A DNA stretch of 64,000 nt from Blastocatellia bacterium (GTDB lineage Bacteria > Acidobacteriota > Blastocatellia > UBA7656), in the NCBI GenBank assembly GCA_035275065.1, contig DATENM010000145.1, positions 1 to 64,000 on the forward strand, given 5' to 3'. Position 1 is the stretch's first letter. Each line of letters opens with the position of its first letter. A program made the position numbers and the translations under genes. Positions 8,146 to 16,179 of the stretch are shown piece after piece. A model generated the notes under the pieces. It was not told the origin of the DNA. It was given only the letters and a program-made list of their open reading frames with translations, and did no database searches.

Positions 8146-8538
8146 ATGACAGATCCAATCGCTGATATGCTGACGCGAATGCGCAATGCGTACGCGGCCA
8201 AGCACCAGAAGGTAGACGTGCCGGTCTCGAACATCAAGCTGGAGATCGCGCGCATTTTGAAAGAAGAAGGCTTCATCAACAACTTTAAGGTCATCGGCGA
8301 AGGCGTGCGCCGCAACATCCGCATCTACCTGCGCTATGGCACCAAGGGCGAGCAGGTGATCTCGCGGCTGGAGCGCGTTTCAAAGCCCGGCTGCCGCGTC
8401 TACGTCAAAGGCACAGCGGTGCCGAGCGTGCTGGGCGGCCTGGGGGTCAACATCCTCTCGACCTCGCGCGGCTTGATGACCGACCGCCGGGCGCGCCGCG
8501 AGCGTGTCGGCGGCGAGTTGATCTGCCGGGTCTATTAA
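8146..8538 (+). CDS. rpsH: 30S ribosomal protein S8
   Basis: S8 is a primary 16S rRNA-binding protein and, in some bacteria, the spc operon autorepressor. The 130-residue product starts MTDPIADMLTRMRNAYAAKH and ends in the S8 signature STSRGLMTDRRARRERVGGELICRVY. An in-frame extension to 8101 would translate the heptamer repeat and is rejected. The ATG follows a CAGGAG ribosome-binding site. Confidence 0.97.
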   Translation: MTDPIADMLTRMRNAYAAKHQKVDVPVSNIKLEIARILKEEGFINNFKVIGEGVRRNIRIYLRYGTKGEQVISRLERVSKPGCRVYVKGTAVPSVLGGLGVNILSTSRGLMTDRRARRERVGGELICRVY

Positions 8539-8544
8539 GAGTGA

Positions 8545-8601
8545 AGGGAGTCAGGAGCCAGGAGTCAGAGTTCATTCTGACTCCTGGCTCCTGACTCCTG
8601 A
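8545..8601. repeat. Heptamer-array palindrome 10 (rpsH-rplF)
   Basis: The left arm is GGAGTCA/GGAGCCA units (8545-8570). The right arm is GACTCCT/GGCTCCT units (8576-8601). The variant unit in one arm is matched by its complement in the other, which indicates paired change. The loop is only about 5 nt. Confidence 0.9.
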
Positions 8602-8617
8602 ATGCGGAGTTATCATT

Positions 8618-9172
8618 ATGTCGAGAATAGGCAAGAAGCCAATAAGCATTCCTAAGAACGTCAAGGTCAACATCACGGACGGGGTGATCGAAGTGAGCGG
8701 CCCGAAAGGCCAGTTGACGACCAATGTGCCCGCCGGCATTCAGTTTCGCGTCGACGGGGATCAGCTTGTCGCCGAGCGCACCAGTGACGACCACGCGGCG
8801 GTTCATGGACTGGCGCGCGCCCTGGTGCAGAACGCCGTCACCGGCGTCACCGATGGCTATACGCGGCAGCTCGACATCGTCGGCGTCGGCTACAAGGTCG
8901 AATTGCAGAAGAGTCGCGTCATCTTCAACCTCGGTTATTCGCACCCCATCGAGTTCCCGCTGCCGTCGGGCATTGATGTCAAGGTCGAGCGTGTCAACAA
9001 GCCGATTCAGCAGTACCAGACGACCCTGACGATCACCGGCATTGACAAGCAGCAGGTCGGCCAGATTGCCGCCGACATGCGCAGCCTGCGCCGCCCCGAT
9101 CCGTACAAGGGCAAGGGCGTGCGCTATGCCGGCGAAGCCTTGAAGCTCAAGCCCGGCAAGACCGGCAAGTAA
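8618..9172 (+). CDS. rplF: 50S ribosomal protein L6
   Basis: L6 lies near the factor-binding site of the 50S. The 184-residue product begins MSRIGKKPISIPKNVKV, contains VEVSGPKGQL-like and VGVGYKVELQ segments, and ends with the signature RRPDPYKGKGVRYAGE. It consists of two duplicated L6 domains at normal length. Confidence 0.97.
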   Translation: MSRIGKKPISIPKNVKVNITDGVIEVSGPKGQLTTNVPAGIQFRVDGDQLVAERTSDDHAAVHGLARALVQNAVTGVTDGYTRQLDIVGVGYKVELQKSRVIFNLGYSHPIEFPLPSGIDVKVERVNKPIQQYQTTLTITGIDKQQVGQIAADMRSLRRPDPYKGKGVRYAGEALKLKPGKTGK

Positions 9173-9182
9173 GGGGACGTAA

Positions 9183-9238
9183 CACGTGACGAGTGACAAG
9201 AAAAACGGAATCACCTTGTCACTTGTCACTCGTCACCA
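9183..9238. repeat. Heptamer-array palindrome 11 (rplF-rplR)
   Basis: The left arm is GTGACGA/GTGACAA units (9183-9201). The right arm is CTTGTCA/CTCGTCA units (9215-9238). The A-to-G variant in the left arm is mirrored in the right arm. Confidence 0.9.
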
Positions 9239-9300
9239 TCTGAGAGTTGCTGAAGTGATGCCGCAAGCCGGCACAATCAGCGACCATAAGGACAAACGAT

Positions 9301-9660
9301 ATGGCACAGAAAAGCAGACAAGACATTAGGCGGGCGGTGCATCAGCGCATCCGCCAAAAAGTCGGCGGCAGCGGCGAGCGCCCGCGGCTGGCCATCTTTC
9401 GTAGCGTCAACCACATCTACGCGCAGATCATTGACGACGCGCAGGGCGTCACCGTGGCCTCGGCTTCGACAACGGAAAAAGATTGGAAGGGACGCACCGG
9501 CGGCAACATTGCGGCAGCCAAAGAGATCGGCAAAGCGATTGCCGAGCGCGCCAAAGAGAAGGGCATCACCCGCGTCGTCTTTGACCGCGGCGGCTACATC
9601 TATCACGGGCGCGTGCGCAGTCTCGCCGAAGCGGCGCGCGAAGCTGGACTGGAGTTTTAA
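9301..9660 (+). CDS. rplR: 50S ribosomal protein L18
   Basis: L18 binds 5S rRNA with L5. The 119-residue product has RPRLAIFRSVNHIYAQIIDDAQGVTVASAST and VVFDRGGYIYHGRVRSLAEAAREAGLEF, the canonical L18 core and C-terminus. It is followed 2 nt later by rpsE. Confidence 0.97.
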   Translation: MAQKSRQDIRRAVHQRIRQKVGGSGERPRLAIFRSVNHIYAQIIDDAQGVTVASASTTEKDWKGRTGGNIAAAKEIGKAIAERAKEKGITRVVFDRGGYIYHGRVRSLAEAAREAGLEF

Positions 9661-9662
9661 TA

Positions 9663-10166
9663 ATGGAACGAATTGACGCATCAGGTCTCGATCTGAAGGA
9701 TCAGGTGATTTCAATCAACCGCGTGACCAAGGTGGTCAAGGGCGGCAAGAACCTGTCGTTTGCGGCGCTGGTCATAGTCGGCAACGAGAATGGCGTCGTC
9801 GGCTTCGGCAGTGGCAAGGCCCGCGAAGTGCCGCTGGCGATCAAGAAGGGCATCGAGGCGGCGAAGAAGAATCTGATTCGCGTGCCGCTGTCGGGCCACA
9901 CCCTGCCGCACCAGGTGACCGGCATCTTTGGCTCAGGGCGCGTGCTGCTCAAGCCCGCTCCCGAAGGCAAGGGCGTCATCGCCGGTGGCGCCGTGCGCGC
10001 CATCATGCAACTGGTCGGCGTGCGCGATGTGGTGACGAAATCAATCGGCACCTCGAACCCGCACAACGTCGTCCGCGCCACCTTTGAAGGTCTCCGGGAG
10101 TTGAAAGACCCGACCTCGGTGTCGCGGCTGCGGCGGCAGGCGGCAGAAGAAGCCGCGAGCGCTTAA
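9663..10166 (+). CDS. rpsE: 30S ribosomal protein S5
   Basis: S5 acts in decoding fidelity and mRNA helicase function. The 167-residue product has the N-terminal dsRBD-like domain with RVTKVVKGGKNLSFAALVIVG, GSGKAREVPLAI and the C-terminal GTSNPHNVVRATFEGL. Length is normal. It starts 3 nt after the rplR stop. Confidence 0.97.
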   Translation: MERIDASGLDLKDQVISINRVTKVVKGGKNLSFAALVIVGNENGVVGFGSGKAREVPLAIKKGIEAAKKNLIRVPLSGHTLPHQVTGIFGSGRVLLKPAPEGKGVIAGGAVRAIMQLVGVRDVVTKSIGTSNPHNVVRATFEGLRELKDPTSVSRLRRQAAEEAASA

Positions 10167-10220
10167 CGAATGGCCGCAGGCTTCGCAGGCGAAGCTTGAA
10201 ACGGCTCGAAGGGAGTTATC

Positions 10221-10424
10221 ATGGCAACGGCCAACAACGAAGCGCCGGGCGCGACCATCAAGATTCAGTGGTATCGCTCGACTATCGCCACGCCCAGAGC
10301 GCATAAAGAGATCGTCCGCAGCCTCGGGCTGACCAAGCTCAATCAGATCGTCGAGCGGCCCGACACCCCGTCCATGCGCGGCGCGGTTAAGAAGGTCCCG
10401 CACCTGCTGAGAATCATTGAATAG
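10221..10424 (+). CDS. rpmD: 50S ribosomal protein L30
   Basis: L30 is a small 50S protein. Of its 67 residues, the core IKIQWYRSTIATPRAHKEIVRSLGLTKLNQIVERPDTPSMRGAVKKVPHLLRI-type sequence matches the family. The first 10 residues are an extra polar lead. The ATG is preceded by AAGGGAG. The 54-bp gap upstream holds a small hairpin (GCTTCGCAGGCGAAGC) instead of a heptamer array. Confidence 0.95.
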   Translation: MATANNEAPGATIKIQWYRSTIATPRAHKEIVRSLGLTKLNQIVERPDTPSMRGAVKKVPHLLRIIE

Positions 10425-10504
10425 GGGCCGGGTGACAGGGGCCGGGGCCGGTGAAGAAAACTAAGTTTTACAACTGGCCCCTGACCCCTGACCCCTGACC
10501 CCCG
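10425..10504. repeat. Heptamer-array palindrome 12 (rpmD-rplO)
   Basis: The left arm is degenerate GGGGCCG/GGTGACA units (10425-10452). The right arm is three exact CCCCTGA units (10476-10500). It ends about 10 bp before rplO. Confidence 0.85.
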
Positions 10505-10514
10505 GAGTCAAATC

Positions 10515-10994
10515 ATGGCAATAGGCATACACAACATCGGCGCGCCGAAGGGCGCAAACAAAGATAAGAAGCGCGTCGGGCGCGGCCCCGGCTCGGGGCT
10601 CGGCAAGACTTCGGGGCGCGGCCACAAAGGGCAGAAATCGCGCTCCGGCTATTCGGGCCGTCCGGGCTTTGAAGGCGGCCAGATGCCGCTGCAACGGCGA
10701 CTGCCCAAGCGCGGCTTTACGAACATCTTCAAAAAGGTCTGGATCGAAGTGCAGCTATCAGAACTGGCCGAGCGTTTTGACGGCAGCGAGCCGATCACGC
10801 CGGAGCTGATGGTCGAGCGCGGCATGATTAAGAAGAGTCACCTGGCACGCTTTGAGGGCGTCGTCGTCTTAGGCGGCGGCGAGCTGGCCGCGAAGCTGAG
10901 CATCACCGCACACCGTTTCACGAAGTCGGCGAAAGAAAAGATCGAAGCCGCCGGCGGCACCGCCAGCCTGGTCGGCAAAAGCTTTGAGGCGTAA
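10515..10994 (+). CDS. rplO: 50S ribosomal protein L15
   Basis: L15 is a late-assembly 50S protein. The 159-residue product has the glycine- and basic-rich N-terminal extension (KRVGRGPGSGLGKTSGRGHKGQKSR-type) and GFEGGQMPLQRRLPKRGF. The C-terminal domain ends in KIEAAGGTASLVG. Length is normal. secY follows 109 bp downstream. Confidence 0.97.
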   Translation: MAIGIHNIGAPKGANKDKKRVGRGPGSGLGKTSGRGHKGQKSRSGYSGRPGFEGGQMPLQRRLPKRGFTNIFKKVWIEVQLSELAERFDGSEPITPELMVERGMIKKSHLARFEGVVVLGGGELAAKLSITAHRFTKSAKEKIEAAGGTASLVGKSFEA

Positions 10995-11103
10995 ACGCCA
11001 TTTCGGTTTCTGGTTTATGGCCGGCTTCTTGTAAAATAAGGGCTCGGCCATAAATCAAGAATCGCCGCGCGATTCGTTCAACGCCCAGGGGAATTGCAAA
11101 GTC

Positions 11104-12558
11104 ATGATCGAGAATTTCGTCAACAGCATCCGCAACGTCTTCACCGTCCCTGACCTGCGCAAGCGCGTCCTGTTCACGCTGGCGATGCTGGCGGTTTACC
11201 GCATCGGCTCGCACGTGCGCACGCCGGGCATTGACCCGCAGGTGCTCTCGAACCTGTGGGAGCAGGGCGTGATGCACCGCAGCCTGGCCGGCGTCATGGA
11301 CTTGTTCTCCGGCGGCAACTTCAGAGTCGTCTCTATCTTCGCCCTCGGCATCACGCCCTACATCACGGCGTCGATCATCCTGCAACTGATGACCGTCGTG
11401 AGCGCGCGGCTGAAGGCGTTGCAGGAAGAAGGCGATCTGGGCCGGCGCAAGATCACCCAGTACACGCGCTACCTGACGGTCGTGCTCTGCGCGGTGCAGT
11501 CGTTCGGCATCGCCTACTGGTTGCAGAATCAGGTCACCTCTTCGGGCAATCTGGTCTACAACCCCGGGCTGAACTTCGTGCTGATGACGATGTTGACGCT
11601 GGCGACCGGCACGACGTTCATTATGTGGCTCGGCGAGCAGATCACCGAGCGCGGCGTCGGCAACGGCATCAGCTTGATCATCTTCGCCGGCATCGTGCTG
11701 CGCCTGCCTTCGGCGGTGCAGACCATGTACGAGAAGCTCACGGGCGGCGGCACCGGCCAGGCCATTGGCGTCATCTTGCTGGTCGTGGCGATGATCCTGG
11801 TGATCGCGGCCATCGTCTTCGTCGAGCGCGGCTTCCGCAAGATTCCCATCAACCATGCGCGGCGCATGGTCGGGCGGCAATCGATCCCGCAGCAGCAGAC
11901 ACACATGCCGTTGAAGGTCAACATGGGCGGCGTCATCCCTGTGATCTTCGCGTCTTCGATCCTCGCCTTCCCACAGACCATCCTCGGCTTCCTCGGCACG
12001 GACCCCGAGAATACCACGGGCTGGAAAGCATGGCTGGGGAAACTGGCCAGCGAGATGGGCGGCCAGGGTCACCCGCTGCATTACCTGATTTATGCGGCGG
12101 CGATCATCTTCTTCACTTTCTTCTACGTGTCGATCATTTTCAACACTGACGAAGTGGCGAACAACCTGCGCAAGAACGGCGCGTTCATCCCCGGCATCCG
12201 CCCGGGCAAGCGCACCTCGGATTACCTGAACGAGATTCTCACGCGGCTGACGACGGCCGGCGCCATTTACCTGGCGGTGGTGGCGTTGCTGCCGCAGTTC
12301 ATCTTGTCGGGCTTCGCGGTTCAATACCTGCCTTTCATCGGGCAGTCGCTCGACAACCTGCTGCGCGGCAACCCGCTGACTTCGTGGATCACGACCGGCA
12401 TCGGCGTCAACTTCTACTTCGGCGGCACCAGCCTGCTGATTGTCATCGGCGTGGCGATGGACACGATGAACCAGATCGAGTCGCAGCTGATCATGCGCCA
12501 CTACGACGGCTTCCTCGGGCCGCGCGGGCGGCGCATGCGGGGGCGGCGCTCGTATTGA
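11104..12558 (+). CDS. secY: Protein translocase subunit SecY
   Basis: SecY is the central pore of the SecYEG translocon in the inner membrane. The 484-residue product has about ten hydrophobic segments, the plug-region motif FSGGNFRVVSIFALGITPYITASIILQL, and the cytosolic loop with RKITQYTRYLTV. The C-terminal part has IRPGKRTSDYLNEILTRLT. It is about 40 residues longer than E. coli SecY, mostly in an external loop around GTDPENTTGWKAWLGKLAS. adk starts 5 nt after its stop. The upstream gap holds an imperfect hairpin around TTTATGGCCG (about 11013-11056), not a heptamer array. Confidence 0.97.
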   Translation: MIENFVNSIRNVFTVPDLRKRVLFTLAMLAVYRIGSHVRTPGIDPQVLSNLWEQGVMHRSLAGVMDLFSGGNFRVVSIFALGITPYITASIILQLMTVVSARLKALQEEGDLGRRKITQYTRYLTVVLCAVQSFGIAYWLQNQVTSSGNLVYNPGLNFVLMTMLTLATGTTFIMWLGEQITERGVGNGISLIIFAGIVLRLPSAVQTMYEKLTGGGTGQAIGVILLVVAMILVIAAIVFVERGFRKIPINHARRMVGRQSIPQQQTHMPLKVNMGGVIPVIFASSILAFPQTILGFLGTDPENTTGWKAWLGKLASEMGGQGHPLHYLIYAAAIIFFTFFYVSIIFNTDEVANNLRKNGAFIPGIRPGKRTSDYLNEILTRLTTAGAIYLAVVALLPQFILSGFAVQYLPFIGQSLDNLLRGNPLTSWITTGIGVNFYFGGTSLLIVIGVAMDTMNQIESQLIMRHYDGFLGPRGRRMRGRRSY

Positions 12559-12562
12559 GCTT

Positions 12563-13243
12563 ATGTCGAACCTCTACGTTTTGATGGGGCCGCAAGGTGC
12601 AGGCAAAGGCACTCAGGCGCAATTATTGGCAGACCGTTTCGGTCTGCCAATCGTCGCTACGGGGGACATCCTGCGCGAGATCGCCAAGGAGGAAACCGAG
12701 TTCGGCCGGCACGTCAAAGCGGTCCTCGCCACCGGCGAGCTGGTCAGCGACGATATTCTCGCCGAGGTGATTAAGCAGCGGCTCTGTCTGAACGATTGCG
12801 TCGGCGGGTGCATCCTCGATGGCTTCCCGCGCACCTTGCCGCAAGCGCGCTTGCTTGAAATGATCGCGCAGGAGGACGGCAATCGCATCGTCGTCATCAA
12901 GATTGACGTGCCGCGCGAGCTGCTGCTGCGCCGCCTGACCGGCCGGCGCATCTGCAAACGCTGCAACTCGATTTATCATATGGAGTTCAAGCCGCCCCAA
13001 CACGACGAGGTTTGCGACCTGGACGGCGAGGCGCTGATGACCCGGCCCGACGACACCATCGAAGCGATCCAACAGCGGTTGCAGCTCTACCAGGAGAAGA
13101 CGCGGCCGCTGCTTGAATACTATGAGGCGTCGAGCCGACTCCAGCGGGTTGACGGCACGGGAACGCCGGAAGCCGTCTTCAATCGCCTGGCCGAGATTGT
13201 CGAAAGTGATTCGAACTCGGAGCGAGGCAATGCGGCGCAGTGA
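12563..13243 (+). CDS. adk: Adenylate kinase, zinc-LID type
   Basis: It catalyses ATP + AMP to 2 ADP in the cytoplasm. The Walker A GPQGAGKGTQ lies at residues 9-18 and the nucleotide motif DGFPRT at 86-91. The LID domain carries C131, C134, C151 and D154, the CCCD zinc-binding pattern found in many bacterial adenylate kinases. The length of 226 is slightly over the usual 215. Its place between secY and map is the standard spc-alpha arrangement. Confidence 0.97.
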   Translation: MSNLYVLMGPQGAGKGTQAQLLADRFGLPIVATGDILREIAKEETEFGRHVKAVLATGELVSDDILAEVIKQRLCLNDCVGGCILDGFPRTLPQARLLEMIAQEDGNRIVVIKIDVPRELLLRRLTGRRICKRCNSIYHMEFKPPQHDEVCDLDGEALMTRPDDTIEAIQQRLQLYQEKTRPLLEYYEASSRLQRVDGTGTPEAVFNRLAEIVESDSNSERGNAAQ

Positions 13244-13296
13244 GTAAGCGATGAGGAGAGCCGATCACTGCAATCGAGTGGTCAGGGGTCTTTGTC

Positions 13297-14064
13297 ATGG
13301 TGATTCGCAAATCGAAAATCGAGATTGAAAAGATGCGCGCTGCGGGGCAGATTGTCGCCCGCGTGTTGAAGCAGCTCTCGGAGATCGTGCAGCCGGGGAT
13401 TACCACCCGCGACCTCGATGCCGAAGCCGAGCGCCTGATCCGCGCCGCGGGTGCGGTGCCGACTTTTAAGGGCTATCACGGCTATCCGGCTTCGATCTGC
13501 GCCTCGATCAACGATGAAGTGGTGCATGGCATCCCTTCGAAACGTAAGCTGCGCGAGGGCGACATCATCGGCATTGACTGCGGCGCAACCTTGCAGGGCT
13601 ATGTCGGCGACGCGGCGGTGACGGTGCCGGTTGGGCGGATCAGCGATGACGCCTGGAAGCTGATCAACACGACGCGCCGCTCACTGTTTGAAGCGATCTC
13701 CCGCTGCCGCGTCGGCAATCGCCTCGGCGATGTCTGCAACGCCGTGCAGGCGTATGTCGAGCCGCTCGGCTATTCGGTGGTGCGCAACTTCTGCGGGCAC
13801 GGCATCGGTCGGGCGATGCACGAAGACCCGCAGGTGCCGAATTACGGCAAGCCCGGCACCGGCCCTGTCTTGCGCGAAGGCTGGGTGCTGGCTATCGAGC
13901 CGATGGTCAATATCGGGCGCCACGACGTCAAAGTCCTGTCCGACGGCTGGACGGTAATCACCCTGGACGGCAGGCCGTCGGCACATTTCGAGCATACAGT
14001 GGCAATCACCGCTGACGGGCCGCAGATTCTCACTGAATTAAACGGGAATGGGAATGTCGGGTAG
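13297..14064 (+). CDS. map: Methionine aminopeptidase, type I
   Basis: It removes the initiator methionine from nascent proteins. The 255-residue product has the five metal ligands of the pita-bread fold: D94 (GIDCG), D105 (YVGDAA), H168 (CGHGIG), E201 (AIEPM) and E232 (HFEHT). There is no N-terminal zinc extension. It follows adk as in most alpha operons, but the next gene is rpmJ, with no infA between. Confidence 0.97.
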   Translation: MVIRKSKIEIEKMRAAGQIVARVLKQLSEIVQPGITTRDLDAEAERLIRAAGAVPTFKGYHGYPASICASINDEVVHGIPSKRKLREGDIIGIDCGATLQGYVGDAAVTVPVGRISDDAWKLINTTRRSLFEAISRCRVGNRLGDVCNAVQAYVEPLGYSVVRNFCGHGIGRAMHEDPQVPNYGKPGTGPVLREGWVLAIEPMVNIGRHDVKVLSDGWTVITLDGRPSAHFEHTVAITADGPQILTELNGNGNVG

Positions 14065-14093
14065 GGCAGCGGCGGGCCGCCTGCGGAGGCAGG

Positions 14094-14122
14094 TTGCGAA
14101 AGCCGGCGGGCGATGGTAAACT
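14094..14122 (+). promoter_or_regulatory. Predicted sigma-70 promoter upstream of rpmJ
   Basis: TTGCGA at 14094-14099 and TAAACT at 14117-14122 are separated by 17 bp. This would start transcription near 14129, about 60 nt before rpmJ. It suggests an internal promoter for rpmJ-rpsM-rpsK-rpsD-rpoA. It is a pattern match only. Confidence 0.45.
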
Positions 14123-14187
14123 AATCGTTTCTTGTGTGCGAAGGATTCTTCACCTAGCGCCCGCTCGATGAAGGAAGGAAAGCAATT

Positions 14188-14301
14188 ATGAAAGTCAGGG
14201 CATCGGTTAAGAAAATGTGTGATAACTGCAAGGTCATTCACCGCCGCGGCGTTGTTCGAGTGATCTGCACCAATCCCAAGCATAAACAGCGGCAAGGATA
14301 G
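14188..14301 (+). CDS. rpmJ: 50S ribosomal protein L36
   Basis: L36 is a 37-residue zinc-ribbon protein of the 50S. The sequence MKVRASVKKMCDNCKVIHRR continues with GVVRVICTNPKHKQRQG. The CxxC...C...H ligands (C11, C14, C27, H32) are all present. The ATG follows AAGGAAGGAAAG. It lies between map and rpsM, 18 nt before rpsM, the standard location. Confidence 0.95.
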   Translation: MKVRASVKKMCDNCKVIHRRGVVRVICTNPKHKQRQG

Positions 14302-14318
14302 TCGAAGACGGAGGACGA

Positions 14319-14702
14319 ATGGCACGCATCGCAGGCGTAGACCTTCCGGCAAATAAGCGAGCCGAGATCGGTCTGACATACATCTACGGCATCGGGCGCT
14401 CGCGCGCCAACCAGATTCTCGGCGAGGCCGGCATCAACATCGATAAGCGCATCCGCGAGCTGAGCGAAGAAGAGGTCAACCGCATCCGCACGGTCATTGA
14501 TCAGCAGGGCATGGTCGAAGGCGACCTGCGCAAAGAAGTGCAGATGAACATCAAGCGGTTGATGGACATCGGCTGCTATCGCGGCCTGCGCCACCGCCGC
14601 GGCCTGCCGGTGCGCGGCCAGCGCACGCATACCAACGCCCGCACGCGCAAAGGCCCGCGCCGCATGACGGTCGCTAAGAAGAAAGCGCCGGGCAAGAAAT
14701 AA
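14319..14702 (+). CDS. rpsM: 30S ribosomal protein S13
   Basis: S13 contacts the P-site tRNA and bridges to L5. The 127-residue product begins MARIAGVDLPANKRAEIGLTYIYGIG and contains RGLRHRRGLPVRGQRTHTNARTRKGPR, both canonical. It starts 18 nt after rpmJ, with a GGAGG ribosome-binding site. Confidence 0.97.
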   Translation: MARIAGVDLPANKRAEIGLTYIYGIGRSRANQILGEAGINIDKRIRELSEEEVNRIRTVIDQQGMVEGDLRKEVQMNIKRLMDIGCYRGLRHRRGLPVRGQRTHTNARTRKGPRRMTVAKKKAPGKK

Positions 14703-14706
14703 CCAC

Positions 14707-14747
14707 GGTGACGAGTGACAAGATCACCCACTCGTCACTTGTCACTT
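14707..14747. repeat. Heptamer-array palindrome 13 (rpsM-rpsK)
   Basis: This is the shortest example. The left arm is GTGACGA GTGACAA (14707-14720). The right arm is CTCGTCA CTTGTCA (about 14729-14747). The loop is about 8 nt, and the variant units pair correctly. Confidence 0.85.
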
Positions 14748-14755
14748 AAAGAATT

Positions 14756-15163
14756 ATGGCAAAAGCACAAGCAAAAGGCGGCAAGAAGAAAGCCTTCAAG
14801 CGCAAAGAGCGGCGCATCGTGCCGCAGGGCATCGTTCACATCCAGGCGAGCTTCAACAACACACTGGTGGCGATCACCGATATGTCGGGCAACCTGATCA
14901 GCCAGTCGTCGGCAGGCGCGCTCGGCTTTCATGGCTCGCGCAAGGGCACGCCGTTCGCCGCGCAACAGGCGGCCAGCCGTGCCGCGCAAGCGGCGCGTGA
15001 CGTTGGCATGCAGCACGCCGAAGTCCGTGTCAAAGGGCCGGGATCAGGCCGCGAATCGGCGGTGCGCGCGATCCAGTCCGCCGGCATCAACGTGTCGATC
15101 ATTCGTGACGTCACGCCGATCCCCCACAACGGCTGCCGCCCGCCGAAGCGTCGTCGCGTTTAG
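14756..15163 (+). CDS. rpsK: 30S ribosomal protein S11
   Basis: S11 shapes the 30S platform near the Shine-Dalgarno helix. The 135-residue product contains GIVHIQASFNNTLVAITDMSGN and the C-terminal signature RDVTPIPHNGCRPPKRRRV, at normal length. A basic N-terminal stretch of about 20 residues is typical. Confidence 0.97.
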   Translation: MAKAQAKGGKKKAFKRKERRIVPQGIVHIQASFNNTLVAITDMSGNLISQSSAGALGFHGSRKGTPFAAQQAASRAAQAARDVGMQHAEVRVKGPGSGRESAVRAIQSAGINVSIIRDVTPIPHNGCRPPKRRRV

Positions 15164-15277
15164 TCAGAGATTTTTCAAAGAGCGGGCCGGCGCGGCCTGC
15201 TCTTACTTGATTTCATGTTCGGGCGCGCGCCGGCCTGACGCCGCCTGCGCGCCTTAAAGGAAGAAGAGCCGTTCAAT

Positions 15278-15379
15278 TTTGGATTTGCGATTTTGGATTT
15301 TAGATTGGCAGAAGCGCACGAGTTCAACTCAATGCACGTCTTCCCGGAATCCAAAATCTAAAATCTAAAATCCAAAATT
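15278..15379. repeat. Heptamer-array palindrome 14 (rpsK-rpsD)
   Basis: The left arm is GGATTTT-type units (15278-15307). The right arm is ATCCAAA/ATCTAAA units (15349-15379). It shares its right-arm sequence with locus 3, 12.6 kb away, but the spacer is unrelated. Confidence 0.9.
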
Positions 15380-15439
15380 CGGAGGGCTTGTAAACTTTTG
15401 CCGGTTCCCGCGAGGGACGGTAGATGGAGGGAGAACGCA

Positions 15440-16078
15440 TTGGCTAGATATCGTGGCCCGGTGTGCCGTTTGTGCCGCCGGGAAGGAATGAAGCTGTTTT
15501 TGAAGGGCGAGCGGTGCTACAAGCCGAGCTGCCCGATTGAAAAACGCGGCACCCAGCCGCCCGGTCAGCACGGCCGCAACGTCCGCCGTGCCAAGCTCAT
15601 CGGCTACGGCGAGCAATTGCGCGAGAAGCAGAAGGTCAAGCGCATTTATGGCATGCTGGAGCGCCAGTTCCGGCTCTATTTCGAGCGCGCCGTGCGTACC
15701 AAAGGCGTCACGGGCGAGAACTTGCTCGCTTTGCTTGAGCGTCGCCTCGACAACGTCGTCTATCGTCTCGGCTATGCGATGTCGCGCCCGCAAGCGCGGC
15801 AGTTAGTCAGCCACGGTCACGTCCTCGTCAATGGCCGCAAAGTGGATATCCCAAGCTTCCAGGTCAAGGTCGGCGATGAAATCACCATCCGCGAAGGCAG
15901 CCGCGCCAATGGGCACATTCAGAGCGCCTTCCAGACGGCATCGGGGCGCGGCCGCCCGGGCTGGCTCGAAGTTATCTCTGCTGATGACATGCGTGGCCGC
16001 GTCGTTGCCTTGCCGCGTCGTGAAGACATTGGCCAGAATATCAACGAACAACTTATCGTCGAGCTTTATTCCAAGTAG
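15440..16078 (+). CDS. rpsD: 30S ribosomal protein S4, zinc type, TTG start
   Basis: S4 nucleates 30S assembly. From the TTG at 15440 the product is 212 residues, starting MARYRGPVCRLCRREGMKLF, with zinc ligands C9, C12, C26 and C31. The S4 RNA-binding domain includes RLDNVVYRLGYAMSRPQARQLVSHGHVLVNG. The frame extends to 15398, but only the TTG has a strong ribosome-binding site (GGAGGGAG) and yields the family N-terminus. A rare start codon could limit S4 dosage. Confidence 0.95.
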   Translation: MARYRGPVCRLCRREGMKLFLKGERCYKPSCPIEKRGTQPPGQHGRNVRRAKLIGYGEQLREKQKVKRIYGMLERQFRLYFERAVRTKGVTGENLLALLERRLDNVVYRLGYAMSRPQARQLVSHGHVLVNGRKVDIPSFQVKVGDEITIREGSRANGHIQSAFQTASGRGRPGWLEVISADDMRGRVVALPRREDIGQNINEQLIVELYSK

Positions 16079-16085
16079 TTCACGC

Positions 16086-16163
16086 AGGGTGTTGGGTGTC
16101 ATCGGCTGGAACGCGGGCGGGCAGTCGCCGCGAATCAGCTCATGACACCCAACACCTATAACC
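16086..16163. repeat. Heptamer-array palindrome 15 (rpsD-rpoA)
   Basis: The left arm is GGGTGTT GGGTGTC (16086-16101). The right arm is ACACCCA ACACCTA units (about 16143-16163). The spacer is about 40 nt and GC-rich. Confidence 0.75.
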
Positions 16164-16179
16164 TGTTTGAGGGGAAGCA

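Noticed and set aside
10918..12501. A 527-codon open frame antisense to secY
   Set aside because: It is a shadow of secY: composition is His/Arg/Asp-rich and it has no family-like motifs, as expected in a GC-rich genome.
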